Assembly: GCF_042477335.2 (NCBI RefSeq)
Contig: NC_091256.1
Span: 43,107,001-43,171,000, forward strand
From: Ovis canadensis
Lineage: Eukaryota > Chordata > Mammalia > Artiodactyla > Bovidae
Reading direction: 5' to 3'
DNA length: 64,000 bases
A program made the translations under genes and the position numbers. Numbering within the stretch: position 1 is the first letter of the stretch; every line of letters begins with the position of its first letter. The notes below the pieces were generated by a model. The model saw only the letters and a program-made list of their open reading frames with translations, was not told the origin of the DNA and did no database searches. Of this stretch, positions 35,972 to 48,219 are shown piece by piece.

Positions 35972-36129
35972 CTATAGTTTGGATCCAGGATCTTCACACG
36001 AAACACATATATTCCAGAATGGTCCAAGGGCCAAACCAAATGGTTATGGTTAGACTTGTTGATGATTTCATATGGTTGAGTTAAATCTCCTGGTTTTCCA
36101 ATAGCATAAGAAAAACAATGCTTATAGTT
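35972..36129 (-). CDS. CATSPERE: CATSPERE internal exon (beta-sandwich region)
   Basis: This is a 158-nt exon with acceptor TATTCAG and donor TATAG|GTGAAT. Starting in phase 0 it encodes 52 residues, beginning NYKHCFSYAIGKPG and ending YVFRVKILDPNY, plus two bases that pair with T of the next exon to give Ser. It includes the sequon NKS. The strand-like pattern and the IYVFRVKI motif fit the membrane-proximal extracellular domain shared by the auxiliary CatSper subunits; the fold assignment is inference. Its donor lies only 34 bp from the 3' end of a BovB fragment. Confidence 0.93.
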
Positions 36130-36534
36130 CTGAATAGAAAACAAAAAACTTAAGGTCATTATCTGAATTTTATAAACAAAATTATATTTCCATAGTTTAT
36201 TTTGGAAAATTATTTAAAGATATAATAATTATTCCCATCTCTTCTATCATTTTAGTGCTGTATATTAATAGTATTTTTAGAGGCTATCTTGGGTTAAAGT
36301 CTGATTAAAAGTGAAGCTTAGTGAAAGCAAGTACTTTATTTGCAAACAATAATAAATTAGGTTGTTGAGAATCTGTAAGTATTTTATTTCCCTAAATCTA
36401 AAAAGTACAAAGTTCTTCATGGATACTTAATGTAGGGACAGATACAATTTTGATTATAAGGTATGGATACAATAGTAGTTAAATTGATAGCTTTCTGTGA
36501 ATGATGTCAGATTTGTGATCACCAAAGAAGATTT

Positions 36535-37400
36535 AGCTTTGGGACCAGGGACCAGGCTTGGTCACTCAAGAGCTTTTGTGTAGCAAGGTTTTACTAAAGT
36601 AAAAGGTAAAGCATCTGTCTAGAATGTGGGAGACCCGGGTTTAAGCCCTGGGTTGGGAAGATCCCCTGGAGAAGGAAATGGCAATCCACCCCAGTATTAT
36701 TGCCTGGCAATCCACCCAGTATTATAAATGGAAAATCCCATGGACAGAGGAGCCTGGTAGGATACAGTCTATGGGGTCACAAAGAGTCGGACACGACTGA
36801 GCGATTTTACTTTTTTCACTAAAGTAAAAAAAAGGACAGAGAAAGCTTCTGACATAAACATTAGAACGGGGACAGAAAATGCCCCACTAGCTAGTCTTAT
36901 GAAGGCCTTATATACTTTAACCAGACCCACTCCCATAACAATACATCTTAAATTAACAAGATTAGAACAATAGAAAGGTCTTACCAGACTGACTCCCCCA
37001 ACATACATATTAATATAACAAGATTAGTCAGAAGGTTCTTGCTAATAAGGAGAAATATGTCCTCGAACAGGATACATTGTTATTATATAATCATTAATAC
37101 AGAGCTTAAGGAAAAACATACCCTTGAGCAAGATGAGTTTTATAGTGTTATTATTAGCTGTGGGCTTAAAAAAATAAGTGACTAAGACTAAGGAATGTAG
37201 GAAAAAAAAAAGTTTGTCCCTTTTCTCCTCCTGGAGAGCCCTGGACTCCTTCCTTGAGGGCCCTGTACTTCTTATGACCTACTTAAGAATCAGCTCTCTC
37301 AAAATCTTCCCCTAGGAGTTTTATTTATTCCCATTTACCGCTACTGTCTCTCCGTGGGTCTCAAGATACAAACTGGAAAGGATATTTGTTTATCTCTTGT
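36535..37400 (-). repeat. Probable ERV LTR-type remnant
   Basis: TTTTGTGTAGCAAGGTTTTA, GAAAGCTTCTGACATAAACA and TGTCTCTCCGTGGGTCTC read like a ruminant endogenous-retrovirus LTR in antisense. There is no coding sequence and the boundaries are unclear. A Bov-tA is inserted in it. Confidence 0.4.
36603..36820 (+). mobile_element. Bov-tA SINE with internal duplication
   Basis: Standard body, but the segment ggcaatccacc(c)cagtattat occurs twice (36680-36700 and 36706-36725). The motif ACTAAAGTAAAA flanks the element. Confidence 0.85.
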
Positions 37401-38212
37401 TCCCCTTTTTAAAAGCACAGACACTATATTTTTTTAAGTCACTTTATTAAAGCTATGCTTAGAAAATAAAACCCTAAAATAATACATGGCGTTTCTTCTG
37501 GATACTTGTAGATCCTGTATGCTTTTATACCCTACTTAAAGTGTTGCTCATCTCTTCATCATGCATTCTCACTGTGGCTGAATTCTTTCTATAGCTTTTG
37601 AATGAGTAACTCCCATTTGATTTATTCAAGTGGTAATTATTTCTTGGGCTTTTCTTCACATTATTCCTACATTTTGACAATTTTCATTATGCAGATATTG
37701 TGTACTTTCTTAACTCTACTTGGTTTTGATGATAATCAGTAACAGTTCATATAGTCCTTGGCCTCATGAATTACTATTCATTTGTAGCCAAGGACTGCTT
37801 GGATTACTATAGAGTCATGTCCAGAAACTCAGCTCACATCCTGAGTTATTAAGTATGTAGCTAGCCATTCATAATCCACATTCTCCCTTTCCTTCTCAAA
37901 CTCTAACGTTAACTTGGAAGAACCTGTGAAAATGCCACCTTTGTTTGTGAGCCCTTCAGATTTTCTCTTGAGAAATTACAGTCTGTAAGCTACTTCCCAG
38001 GTCTTTATACAAATGTCTTTCATCCTTACAGAATCAGGACTATGCAGTAACCAGTACAGCTCTAAGAACTGGAAGGTTATTTCATATCAGGTATATGTTT
38101 CAGGAAGACAGTACCTCTGATTGCCATGTTGAATAAATACATAGTGACACTCTTTAGTAAGCATAGCCTTACTCACTAGGACATAACTAGTCTTTGCAGG
38201 TAACTGCCTTGG

Positions 38213-38494
38213 AGAACAGAGAAGGCGATGGCACCCCACTCCAGTACTCTCGCCTGGAAAATCCCATGGATGGAGGAGCCTGGGAGGCTGCAGTCCATGG
38301 GGTCGCGAAGAGTTGGACACGACTGAGCGACTTCACTTTCACTTTTCACTTTCATGCATTGGAGAAGGAAATGGCAACCCACTCCAGTGTTCTTGTGTGG
38401 AGAATTCCAGGGATGGGGGAGCCTGGTGGGCTGCCATCTATGGGGTCACACAGAGTCGGACACGACTGAAGCGACTTAGCAGCAGCAGCAGCAG
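38213..38494 (+). mobile_element. Bov-A2 SINE, first of tandem pair
   Basis: Complete Bov-A2 ending in (AGC)n, directly followed by GCCTTGGAG and a second copy. Confidence 0.9.
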
Positions 38495-38783
38495 CCTTGG
38501 AGCAGGCGGCAATGGCACCCCACTCCAGTACTCTCGCCTGGAAAATCCCATGGACGGAGGAGCCTGGTAAGCTGCAGTCCATGGGGTCGCTAAGAGTCGG
38601 ACACGACCAAGCGACTTCACTTTGACTTTTCACTTTCATGCATTGGAGAAGGAAAAGACAACCCACTCGTGTTCTTGCCTAGAGAATCCCAGGGATGGGG
38701 GAGCCTGGTGGGCTGCCGTCTGTGGGGTCGCACAGAGTGGGACACGACTGAAGTGACTTAGCAGCAGCAGCAGCAGCAGCCTT
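38495..38783 (+). mobile_element. Bov-A2 SINE, second of tandem pair
   Basis: Head-to-tail with the preceding copy. It starts after GCCTTGGAGCAGGCGG and ends in (AGC)n. Confidence 0.9.
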
Positions 38784-38927
38784 CTATTATATTCAAACTC
38801 CAGACTGAATCCACCCTTTCAGTGGTGAGATTTTTATTTCTCATATGGTAGAATTGAACACTTAAGGCCTGGTGTGGGCACTTCAGAATTCTTTATAGAA
38901 TGTAAGCCACTATTTCAATGTTTCTAG

Positions 38928-39100
38928 AATGTGGTCCCCCGATCAGCATCACTTGGGAACTTGTTAGAAATACAAATTTGGGGGCTTAGCCCCAGATCTG
39001 ATGAATCAGAAACTTTGGAGGTAGGACCTGGAGATCTGTTTTAGCAAGTCCTCTAGGTGATTCTGACGTCACCTCTACGTAATTCTAAAATTTGAGAAGT
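38928..39100. repeat. MER5A-like hAT element
   Basis: GATCAGCATCACTTGGGAAC, TTGTTAGAAATACAAATTTG and TAGGTGATTCTGACG are typical MER5A text. Confidence 0.8.
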
Positions 39101-39114
39101 ACCGCACTGTATTG

Positions 39115-39313
39115 GGGCTTCCCTGGTGGCTCAGTGGTAAAGAATCTGCCTGCCAATGCAGGAAACACCAGTTCAGTCCCTGTGTTGGGAAGATCCCTTG
39201 GAGAAGGAAATGGCAACCCACTGGGAAGTCCCATGGACAGAGGAGCCTGGTGGGCTACAGTCCATGGGATTGCAAAAGAGTCAGACACAACTTAGCAACT
39301 AAATAACAACAAT
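39115..39313 (+). mobile_element. Bov-tA SINE with TSD
   Basis: Full head and a shortened body. The 9-bp duplication actgtattg lies at 39106-39114 and 39314-39322. Confidence 0.88.
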
Positions 39314-39594
39314 ACTGTATTGTACTGATTGAGGTGAACTACTTGAATGCTAGTTATCAGGTAGCTCATTGCTTCCTAGGACTATGTTATTTTATCATAT
39401 CTTACAACATTTGGGTGCCCTTTGTGGGATTTTGAGCCAGAGTGTTACCTACATCTATCCTCAACCCCAGATTCTTGGATGCCCTTCAGTAAGAAGTTAG
39501 AAGGGTAAGTTTTGTTTTTAACTGATTCCATTACTAGTTTAATTCTTTATGATTTTTAAATAGCTGAATAATACTCCTTGTAATAAGTAGATGA

Positions 39595-40400
39595 CCTATA
39601 ATTAATTAATTGGCTTCACAAATATATACTGAGCACCTGTAATGGGTCAGATGCTAGTGAAAACAACAAGCAAAATTCCCTTCCCTTATGGAGCCTATAT
39701 CTTAGTTGGGGAGTCAGATAATGTATAAGATAAATAAGTAGACTATGTAATATATCAGGGAGTTATAAATGCTAATGACATTTAAGAAAATAGGGGAGGG
39801 AGATAGGAACTGTCATGGGGTGATGTTTAAATTTTTCAGTGGAGTGGCCAGGGAAATCTTCACTGACTAGTTGACTTTTAAGTAAAGACCTGAAGGAAGG
39901 TATTAGCTAGTCATGATGGGGGTCGGCAGGGGATGCGATGCAGGAAGTCCTGTTGGCTTTGTCATAACTCTAAGTGATATCAGAACCACTGCTTGGTTTT
40001 TGAGCAGAAGAGTGGCATGTTCTGATTTATGTTTTAGCAGCATCATGCTTGGTGCTATGTTGTGAACAGATTCATGGTGGGCAAGGCTGAAGCAGAGAGA
40101 CCAGTTAGGATGCTGTGATTATATCCCAGATGGTTGGTGATGGTGGCTTGAAATAGGGTGGTGACCAAATCTGAATACATTTTGGAGAAAGAGCCAACAA
40201 GATTTACTGAAGGACCAAATGTGGACCACAAGATGACACGCAGAGGCTTTTATCCTGACCAAACTGGGAGGATGGAATTTCTATTAACTGAGGTAGAGAA
40301 GAATACTGGAGGGGCTCGTTTGGAGGGTAGATATCAGAAGCTCAGTTTCTGACATGTTAAATTTGAAGCACTATCAGTTTTCTCTTTTGCTGGAATATTC
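39595..40400 (-). repeat. L2-like ancient LINE remnant
   Basis: ATATACTGAGCACCTGTAAT, GGAGCCTATATCTTAGTTGG and TTGAGCAGAAGAGTGGCATG follow the antisense order of the L2-type family over about 800 bp. Confidence 0.55.
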
Positions 40401-40813
40401 CCAGCAGTAATATGTGGTTATGTCTCTCAACTATTAAAAGAAGATTTTTTTTTCTTCACCCATTGCTCTCCAGCTACTACACTGTTTCTCTTCTTTACTA
40501 CAAAACTCCTTTGCAGAGATATCTGTTCTTGCTGCTGTGAACTTTTTTTCCTTGCTAATTAAACCTACTTCAGTAAGGTTTTATCTCTCACTATCCTACC
40601 AAAACTCATCTTGTCAAGGTTATCTCTATGTTACTGAAGTAAATAATCATTTTTTCAGTCCTCATCAAAGTTGACCTATTTTAGTAGTGAATTTAGCACA
40701 GTTGATCCCTCCCTCCATCTGAGGAGACTTGATTAATAGGAAGTCCAGAACATCATATTTGCCTGGACTTTCTCTTGCTTCTTGGATTATTCCTTTTTTA
40801 CCTCCTTTTTGTG

Positions 40814-41117
40814 CATGTGTGCTAAGTTGCTTCTGTTGTGTCTGACTCTGTGCAACCCTATGCACTGTAGCCCACCAGGCTCCTCTGTCCATGGGATTCT
40901 CTGGGCAAGAATGCTGGAGTGGGTTGCCATGCCCTTCTCCAGGGGATCTTCCCGACCCAAAGATGGAACCCACGTCTCTTACGTCTCCTGCACTGGCGGG
41001 CGGGTTCTTCACCACTCGCGCCACCTGGGAACCCGACCCAAAGATGGAACCCATGTCTCTTACGTCCCCTGCACTGGCGGGCGGGTTCTTCACCACTCGC
41101 GCCACCTGGGAAGCCCT
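40814..41117 (-). mobile_element. Bov-tA SINE with duplicated tRNA head
   Basis: Antisense SINE whose tRNA-related head occurs twice in tandem, 81-bp period (40951-41031 and 41032-41112), differing at only about two positions. Confidence 0.9.
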
Positions 41118-41269
41118 TTACCTTCTTCACCACTCCTCATGTGCTCCATCTCTAAGTATTGAAATGATCCAAGATTTAGTCCCTTTCTTTTTTTATCTAT
41201 ATCAGGGGTTCCTAACCTCATAGTGAGTGTGTATAAATATGTAAATATAGATTTTAAAATATAAATAAA

Positions 41270-41478
41270 GTTGTGAAAGTGAAGTTGCTCAGTTGTGTCC
41301 AACTCTTTGCGACCCCATGGACTGTAGCCTACCAGGCTTCTCCGTCAAGGGATTTTCCAGGCAAGGATACTGGAGTGGGTTGCCATTTCCTTCTCCAGGA
41401 GATCTTCCTGACTCAGGGATTGAACCCAGGTCTCCCACATTGTAGGCAGCTGCTTTACCATCTGAGCCACCAGGGAAG
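41270..41478 (-). mobile_element. Bov-tA SINE
   Basis: Antisense full-length copy: GTTGCTCAGTTGTGTCCAAC to TGAGCCACCAGGGAAG. Confidence 0.88.
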
Positions 41479-41749
41479 TACAAATAAATAAAAATGGTAT
41501 CTTATTTTATTTTTATATGGACCCCTTTGGCAATCTAGTGAAGCCTACAACTACTATTGTGTGAGGCCCCGCTCACAATAATGTTTTTAAAAGCATAATG
41601 TGACACAGGTTGCATTACAAAAGAAACTAGTTATAAGGAATTATAGCTGTCAAAATATTAAAAACAAACAAAAATATTAAAAACAATAGGGTAACATATT
41701 TCATGTTTTAAAATATGTGCTTCTCTATATAAAATTAGATAAAAGGGTC

Positions 41750-42390
41750 TTGCACCAGATTTAATAACTACAATAATTTTGGTGAAGTAGGAAGCAAGTT
41801 CATTATGTAAGAATGAGGATGCGGAAAGAGTTGCTGGAGATTTAAAGAGAGAGGAGAAAGCCTGCGATAGCTATTTGTGGGAGGGGGAGAAGGAACAAGC
41901 TGAAGAAATACAGTAATATTGGCTGGGCAGTATTGTGGGACCATTTTAATCATGAAGTGAAAGTGAAACAAGTCAGCGAGGGTTTGTTTTTCTCTGACCA
42001 CAGTCAGGTGCTAAGGTGGATAGTTGAATTTAACCAGGGATGTGATTAGCTATAGAAATATGAAGAAGTGAGGGGAGCAAAGGAATTGAGGGTATCTATT
42101 AATAGAGTGATATGATGATTGACTGTGGAATTTAAAATAAAAAGGAAAAGAGAACTGGAGGTGCAGTGAGGGTGGTAGGACCAGTGAGTTGAAGGTTATA
42201 TTGAGTTGGAAGAACTGTTCAAAGGATTGTTGGAGTAAAGCTCCTAGAATTATGTTACTGGGAAGACAGGGAGTAATGGGTGGAAAATGGATGGTGTGGA
42301 CTTGGGAATACAGAGGAAAATACACATTGTTCATCTCTGTCTGGACATGTGTAGATTCTGCTGGAGAAGCAAAAATAATATTCTTATTGT
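41750..42390. repeat. L2-like remnant
   Basis: Purine-rich text (ATAGCTATTTGTGGGAGGGG region) of the same old family seen at 53770-54440. Weak. Confidence 0.3.
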
Positions 42391-42847
42391 AGGGTTTACA
42401 TTTTAAAGGCTGAAGTATCTTCTATGTCACATGTTATTCATGAGATATGATTTGATTTGCCAACTAAAATAATTGCAATTTAAGAAGATTCAATTGAAAA
42501 CAGTATGGCAATTGGTATTCAGAAAAGATCTTTTAGTTATATAATAATTGAAATGTCAGGCATTCTTTAGAAAGATTCAGTCTCAGTGCTTTAACATGTG
42601 TTTCAGATATTTAATAGTCTGCAGATAGATTTTCAGAAGAGAAAATTAAAACAAAATTGTTAGTAATGCAGAGCAACAGAAGATCAAACAGAATTGGGAT
42701 GAAACATTTTAGAATAGAACAGAAAAACTGGATTTGATTTACAAAATCAAACTTAAACCCAAAGTGTTTTCTTTAAGCACTTATTAATACTAAACTGCCA
42801 AGTTAGTTATTGTAAATAAATAATTTACAAGATAATGTTTTTCTTAC

Positions 42848-42934
42848 CTCAGGTCCCCAGACTTCTTCTAATGGGAGGTACTTGTTAAGCTCAATCATTG
42901 AATTCCATGTTTGAGCTTCATTCAAACAACCGCT
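42848..42934 (-). CDS. CATSPERE: CATSPERE internal exon
   Basis: This is an 87-nt phase 0-0 exon, 29 codons, beginning SGCLNEAQTW and ending LEEVWGPE. The acceptor is TTTTGACAG and the donor is CTGAG|GTAAGA. It joins in frame to NYKHC in the next exon. Both flanking introns (4.6 kb and 6.7 kb) are repeat-rich. Confidence 0.92.
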
Positions 42935-43366
42935 CTGTCAAAAGATTTTATATACACAGAAAGATTATATATATACAGAAAGATTATATATATATATGTT
43001 TTGCATGTCAATTTATTTCTAAGTATTTAATTAATGCCATTGGAAATTATACATCTAAGTTTTAATTATTTAAATGTTTGCTGATACATAGAAAAAATGG
43101 ACTTTTGTATATTGATCTTGTACAGAGACAACTTCTTAAACTCAGTTGTTAATTTTAATTAGTTCAGATGAACAATCATATTAGCTGTGAATATGACAGT
43201 TTTATTTCTTCCTTTCCAACCCTTTTATTTTTATTGCTTATATTTTACCTTATGATAAACATCTAGAACAATGTTGTATAGAAATGGTTAAAACAGGCCT
43301 CCTTGTGTCATTCCTGATTTCAGAAGGAAGACTTTCACATTTTTACCATTAAGTATGATGTTTTAT

Positions 43367-43698
43367 GGGCTTCCCAGGTAGCTCAGCTGGTCAAGAATCT
43401 GACTACAATGCAGGAGACCCTGGTTCAATTCCTGGGTCAGGAAGTCCCCCTAGAGAAGGGATAGGGTACCCACTTCAGTTTCTTGGACTTCCCTGGTGGC
43501 TCACAGAGTAAAGAATCCACCTGCAATGCAGGAGACCTGGGTTCATTCCCTGGGTTGGGAAGATCCCCTGGAGGAGGGCATAGCAACCCACTCAAGTATT
43601 CTTGCCTGGAGAGTCTGCATGGATGAAGGAACCTGGTGGGCTACAGTCCATGGGGTTGCAAAGAGTTGGACATGACTGAGCAACTAAGCACAGCAGCA
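43367..43698 (+). mobile_element. Two adjacent Bov-tA SINEs
   Basis: A partial copy (43367-43486, ending CAGTTTCTTGG) runs directly into a full copy (43487-43698). Confidence 0.85.
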
Positions 43699-43785
43699 TG
43701 ATGTTTTTTACGGGTTTTTTTTGTATCCACATTTTATTAGGTGAAAGAAGTACCATTCATTTATAATTTTATAAGATTTATTTTT

Positions 43786-44178
43786 AAGTAGTGTCATATA
43801 TGGATGATACACGTTTAATAAATTTTATTAAACATTCGTTTGGCCGTGCTGGGTCTTTGTTGCTGCATGGTCTTGTCTCCAGTCGTGGCGAGTGTGGCGA
43901 GTGTGGCGAGTGTGGCAACTGCTCACTGGTTGCAGTGCACAGGCTTCTCCTTGCAGTGGCTTCTCTTGCTGCAGAGCGTGGGCTCTAGGCGGCATGGGCT
44001 TCCGCAGTTATGGCACATGGCCTCAGTAGTTGCGACTCCTAGGCTCTAGAGTACAGGCTCAATAGTTGTGGCTCACGGGCTTAGTTGCTCTGTGGTTTGC
44101 GGGATTCTCCCAGATCAGGGATCAAAAACCCATGTCTCCTGCATTGGCAGGTGGACTCCTTGCCACCATGGAAGTCAA
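43786..44178 (-). mobile_element. CHR-type SINE with minisatellite
   Basis: GGCCGTGCTGGGTCTTTGTT to CCCATGTCTCCTGCATTGGC antisense. It contains three copies of the 9-mer GGCGAGTGT at about 43887-43914. Confidence 0.75.
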
Positions 44179-44561
44179 TACATTTTTAATCAAATGACTT
44201 TCCATCAACTGTTGTAATAACTGTGTTTTTTTTTCTTTATCCTGTTAATATACTGGATTCCTGTGACTGCCAAGTGATATCCTCAAGTCTTAATTTATGA
44301 AATAAAGAAAGCTTGGCATTATTTTTTAATAAGTTGCTGTATTTGATATGCTAGTATTTTGTTCAGGTGATTTGTATCTATGGTCATGAATGAGATTAGC
44401 TCATAATTCTCTTAAGGCCCTCATCAAGTCCCTCTGGATTTACAAAATGAATTGAAAGTGCTTCCTCCCACCTCAGTACTCTGGAAGAGTGTTTATAAAG
44501 CACACATAGGTTGGCTATTCTGATCTGCTATTCTCAGTTATACGGTATGATCTTTCAATGA

Positions 44562-44771
44562 AGTGAAGTGAAGTGGCTCAGTCGTGTCCGACTCTTTGTG
44601 ACCCCATGGACTGTAGCCTACCAGGCTCCTCCGTCCCTGGGATTCTCCAAGCAGGAATACTGGAGTGGGTTGCCATTTCCTTCTCCAGGAGATCTTCCCA
44701 ACCCAGGGATCAAACCTGGGTCTCCCGCATTGCAGGCAGACGCTTTAACCACTGAGCTACCAGGGAAGTCT
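44562..44771 (-). mobile_element. Bov-tA SINE
   Basis: Antisense full-length copy ending at the tRNA head (CACTGAGCTACCAGGGAAGT). Confidence 0.88.
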
Positions 44772-45559
44772 AAGAAGCTTCACATATTTTTTTCTTGGGT
44801 GGGGAGATGTTTTGTTGAATTATTAGTATTGGTTTTGCTCCTTTGCTTCGGTTCTCTTTTCCAGGAATTCTATTTACCCATCGATCGAATCTTCTTTGCC
44901 TATCCTCAATATTTGTCACTTTCTCTCAAATCATTTTTATTTCATTCTTCATTTCTTTTTTACTTAAATTTCTTTCCTCTTTTAATTTCATGTATTTTTA
45001 AAGACTTATCTGTTGTTCAGGTTCATGTTTTAAATGCTATTTCCATTGTATTCCGAATTTTAGGTTTGAAATTATTTTCTTTCAGTAGCTTAAAATATTT
45101 TTGTTCAAAGACTTCTGGCTTTTATTGTTTTTATTGAGAAACAATAGCTTTAAACCTTACAGTTTCTTTTTTGAAGGTAACTTTTCTTTTTTGCTCTACT
45201 TTAAAGATTTTTCCCTTTGCTTTTGATTTTAGAAATTTTACTGTGGTGTTTCTAGACGCAGATTACTTTTTCTATGCTTTGATGTCTTTCATCAGTTTTG
45301 GAAAATGTTGCTTCTCAGCAACACTTTTTTTTTTTTTTTTTTTTTTAGGATTCCAGCTCTTAGAGCTTCACATTGAAGATCTCCTTTATGTTTTTTCCTA
45401 TATTTGAAATCAGTTTATCTCTCTGTGTGTAATTCTGGCTATTTCCCTCTGATCTCTCCTCTAGATGACTAATTCTATTTTCAGTCATCACTCCCAACAG
45501 TTGAGTTCCTAATTTCAGTTATTGCAGTTTTAATTTCTTTTTTGTAGAACTGATCAGCA

Positions 45560-47340
45560 GCTCAGAATCAGGCATGGATAAGGCAGAAAGATAGATGTTT
45601 AAATTTGCTATAACACTGAATGAGAATAATACTGAGGAAAGTGACATATAGATTGGCAAGACAGTAGCTGAAGGACTGAGCCATGGAATTCAAGTTAGAT
45701 AGGAAACGGAGAGAAGAAAAATGGGAGAAGTCGAGAGGAAGAAAGCAGAAGGTTCGATATAATGGATATCTAGAGAGTGTAAGAAAAAGTGAGAGGCAAA
45801 GGAGTAGTGGGAATGAGAGCTACAGGGTTGAGGGTTGAGGTCAGAGACTGAAATGTTTGCATTGAAATGTAATTTTAATAAAGGGAGCTATATTAGTCTG
45901 CTTTGTTTCAATAGTAGCCCCAGTTCTCAGGGGTTTTATACATGAAATGTTTAATTCTTGATCACACAGAGTCCAATGCAGATGTTCCTGGCAGGGACTC
46001 CTGGGTGATTCTCCACAAAGCAGTGAATTAAAAACTCAGACTTTTAAAATCTAGGGGCTTCTTGAAGTTCCCTGTCTCTCTCATCCAGTTCTCATCTTTG
46101 ATTGTCGCTGTGCTATATTGACATGTGAAGGAAGATGGGAAGCATGGAGGTTCATGTGAAGTTCTTGAGCACTTCATCCTGGACACATATAACTTCTGCT
46201 CATATTCCAGTGTTAAGAAGCATGGCCCCATTTAGTGGCAAGTGAGGCTGGGAAATGTAGTCTCTGTTTAGAAAGCTAGGTTCTTTCCAGCAATAACGCT
46301 ACATGGTGGCTGGCAGAATTGTAATTGTTTTCAGGACAAGGGAGAAATAATCAAGTAACTGAGAATATGTCAGCAAGTAGGGATGGGGTAGATAACAATT
46401 GGATGACAGAAGCATTGAATTGTGTTTCAGGGGAGGAGGAGAACAATCTGGAAATGATAATGTGAATTAGGAAGAATGTAAATTCTACATTCCTTAAGTA
46501 TATAGGGTAAGAGAAAGAGTACCCTTGGTTTGATAGAAACATGGGGATAATTATATTCTCTGAGGAATGTTTGTTGAAGATGGATCTAGGGTTTTTAATC
46601 TTAAGGTATGTTAGAAAGGTTTGAGGTGGTGAAGAGTAATGGAAAACTTAGCCAAGGTTTAAGAAGGATAGAATAGTACAGGGGTGAGACTGTGGGGAGG
46701 AAGTAGGCCCCAAAACCTTACATATTGGACCCTGAACAAGTATGGGAGGAATGTATGATGGGATGGAGTTCTTTGCTCAAATAATTATAGTAATGTGGAG
46801 GGGGCAGTTGGTGGAACTCGTCTTTTGGTTGCCACCTGGGCAGGTTCTATTTTTTGGAGAATGAAGGTCTCTGATAGATGAGAAAGTTAATTTGGAAGGA
46901 GTCATCCTGGTTTTGTTTGACATCTCTGACAAATCTCAGGAATCAAGGCTGTTCACTTCTAGAGAGGCTCAGTCGTGATGGGAGGCCCTCCAGGACAGAA
47001 AGCCCCACATAGCGGGGATGGGAGTGAAGTGTGCTGGTCTTAGTAGTAAGGCTTTTCTGCCGTGACCTGCAAAGTGAACAGGCAGAATAACAGGGATTCA
47101 CTGTGGAGGATGAGACTGACCAGTCACTGAGGATGAAAGAAAGCCAGGAGAGGAGAGTGTGGGGACAGAGAAGCCAAGGTCAATGGGTCAAATGCTGCAA
47201 AAAAAAAAACAAGCGAGATGAAGCCTACAGTGTATCCATTTGATTTAGCATGGATATGATGATTGGCCAAAAGCCAAAGGCAGACCCATAAATAATCAAA
47301 CATTAAATACAATGTGGAGAGAAAATAAAATAGTAATAAT
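45560..47340. repeat. L2-like ancient sequence
   Basis: Purine-rich degraded text. No open frame above background and no recognised gene. Family assignment is weak. Confidence 0.3.
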
Positions 47341-47576
47341 TGCATCATCCTACTATAAGCATTACCTTTTCTAACCCCTTTTGTTCTATGTGACAGTGAT
47401 TTCTTTTTTCATAAATGAATTATAGTAGTCATAGAATTTAACACAGAGGTATTTTTCTCCCCCTGCCTACAGCTGACTGGTTCTGTTTTCCTTAGATAAC
47501 TTACACATCGATTTAAAATAGAAACACTTTTCTAATTTTTCATGCTAAATTCTATTTAAATCCAAAAATGTCTTAC

Positions 47577-47676
47577 CTTCTTCATAGTATTATTAAAGCT
47601 ATAGTCATCCCTGCCATGTGTTTCCCACACTATGAAATTTACTTCAACATCTTCAACATAACCATTGTCGTTGTAT
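47577..47676 (-). CDS. CATSPERE: CATSPERE internal exon
   Basis: This is a 100-nt exon with acceptor GTGTTTCAG and donor AAGAAG|GTAAGA. The first A completes a Leu codon (CT+A). It then encodes 33 residues from YNDNGYVEDVEVNF to FNNTMKK, with the sequon NNT. The other two frames contain stops. A MIR element begins about 22 bp upstream of the acceptor. Confidence 0.92.
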
Positions 47677-47697
47677 CTGAAACACAAAACACCAGTT

Positions 47698-47850
47698 TAG
47701 TGTAGAAGAGTTAAGAGCTCCAGATTTTAAGATAGATGTGCTTAGGGTTAAATCCTGTCTTTATCACTAGGCTTTGTGATCCTGCAGAAATTACTTAAAA
47801 CTCTTGAAGCCTCAATTTTCTTATCTATAAAGTACCTACTGTGTAGGCTT
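47698..47850 (+). repeat. MIR SINE next to CATSPERE exon
   Basis: AGAGTTAAGAGCTCCAGATT, CTAGGCTTTGTGATCCTGCA and CCTCAATTTTCTTATCTATA match MIR. It starts about 22 bp from the exon end at 47676. Confidence 0.7.
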
Positions 47851-47934
47851 CCTTCAGCTCTCAAAATAAAACTAATAGTAATGAAGCAGAAATTTTTTAT
47901 GTTTTAAAACAGCTGCAACCATATATTGATGAGG

Positions 47935-48219
47935 TGAGTGAAAGTGAAAGTCGCTCAGCCATATCTGACTCCTTGTCTGCAGGCCAGAATACTGAAGTGG
48001 GTAGCCTTTCCCTTTGCCAGGGGATCTTCCCAACCCAAGGACTGAATCCAGGTCTCCCACATTGCAGGCAGATTCTTTACCAGCTGAGTTACAAGGGAAG
48101 CCCAAGAATACTGGAGTGGGTAGTCTACCCCTTCTCCAGATATTCCCGACCCAGGCATCGAATCGGGGTCTCCTGCATTGCAGGTGGATTCTTTATCTAC
48201 TGAGCTATCAGGGAAGCCC
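47935..48219 (-). mobile_element. Bov-tA SINE plus duplicated 5' part
   Basis: An antisense full copy (47935-48102) is followed directly by a second partial copy (48103-48219) starting AAGAATACTGGAGTGGGTAG and ending with the same head. Confidence 0.85.

Noticed and set aside
43885..43914. CRISPR-like short repeats
   Set aside because: Three contiguous 9-mers without spacers inside a SINE are a small minisatellite.
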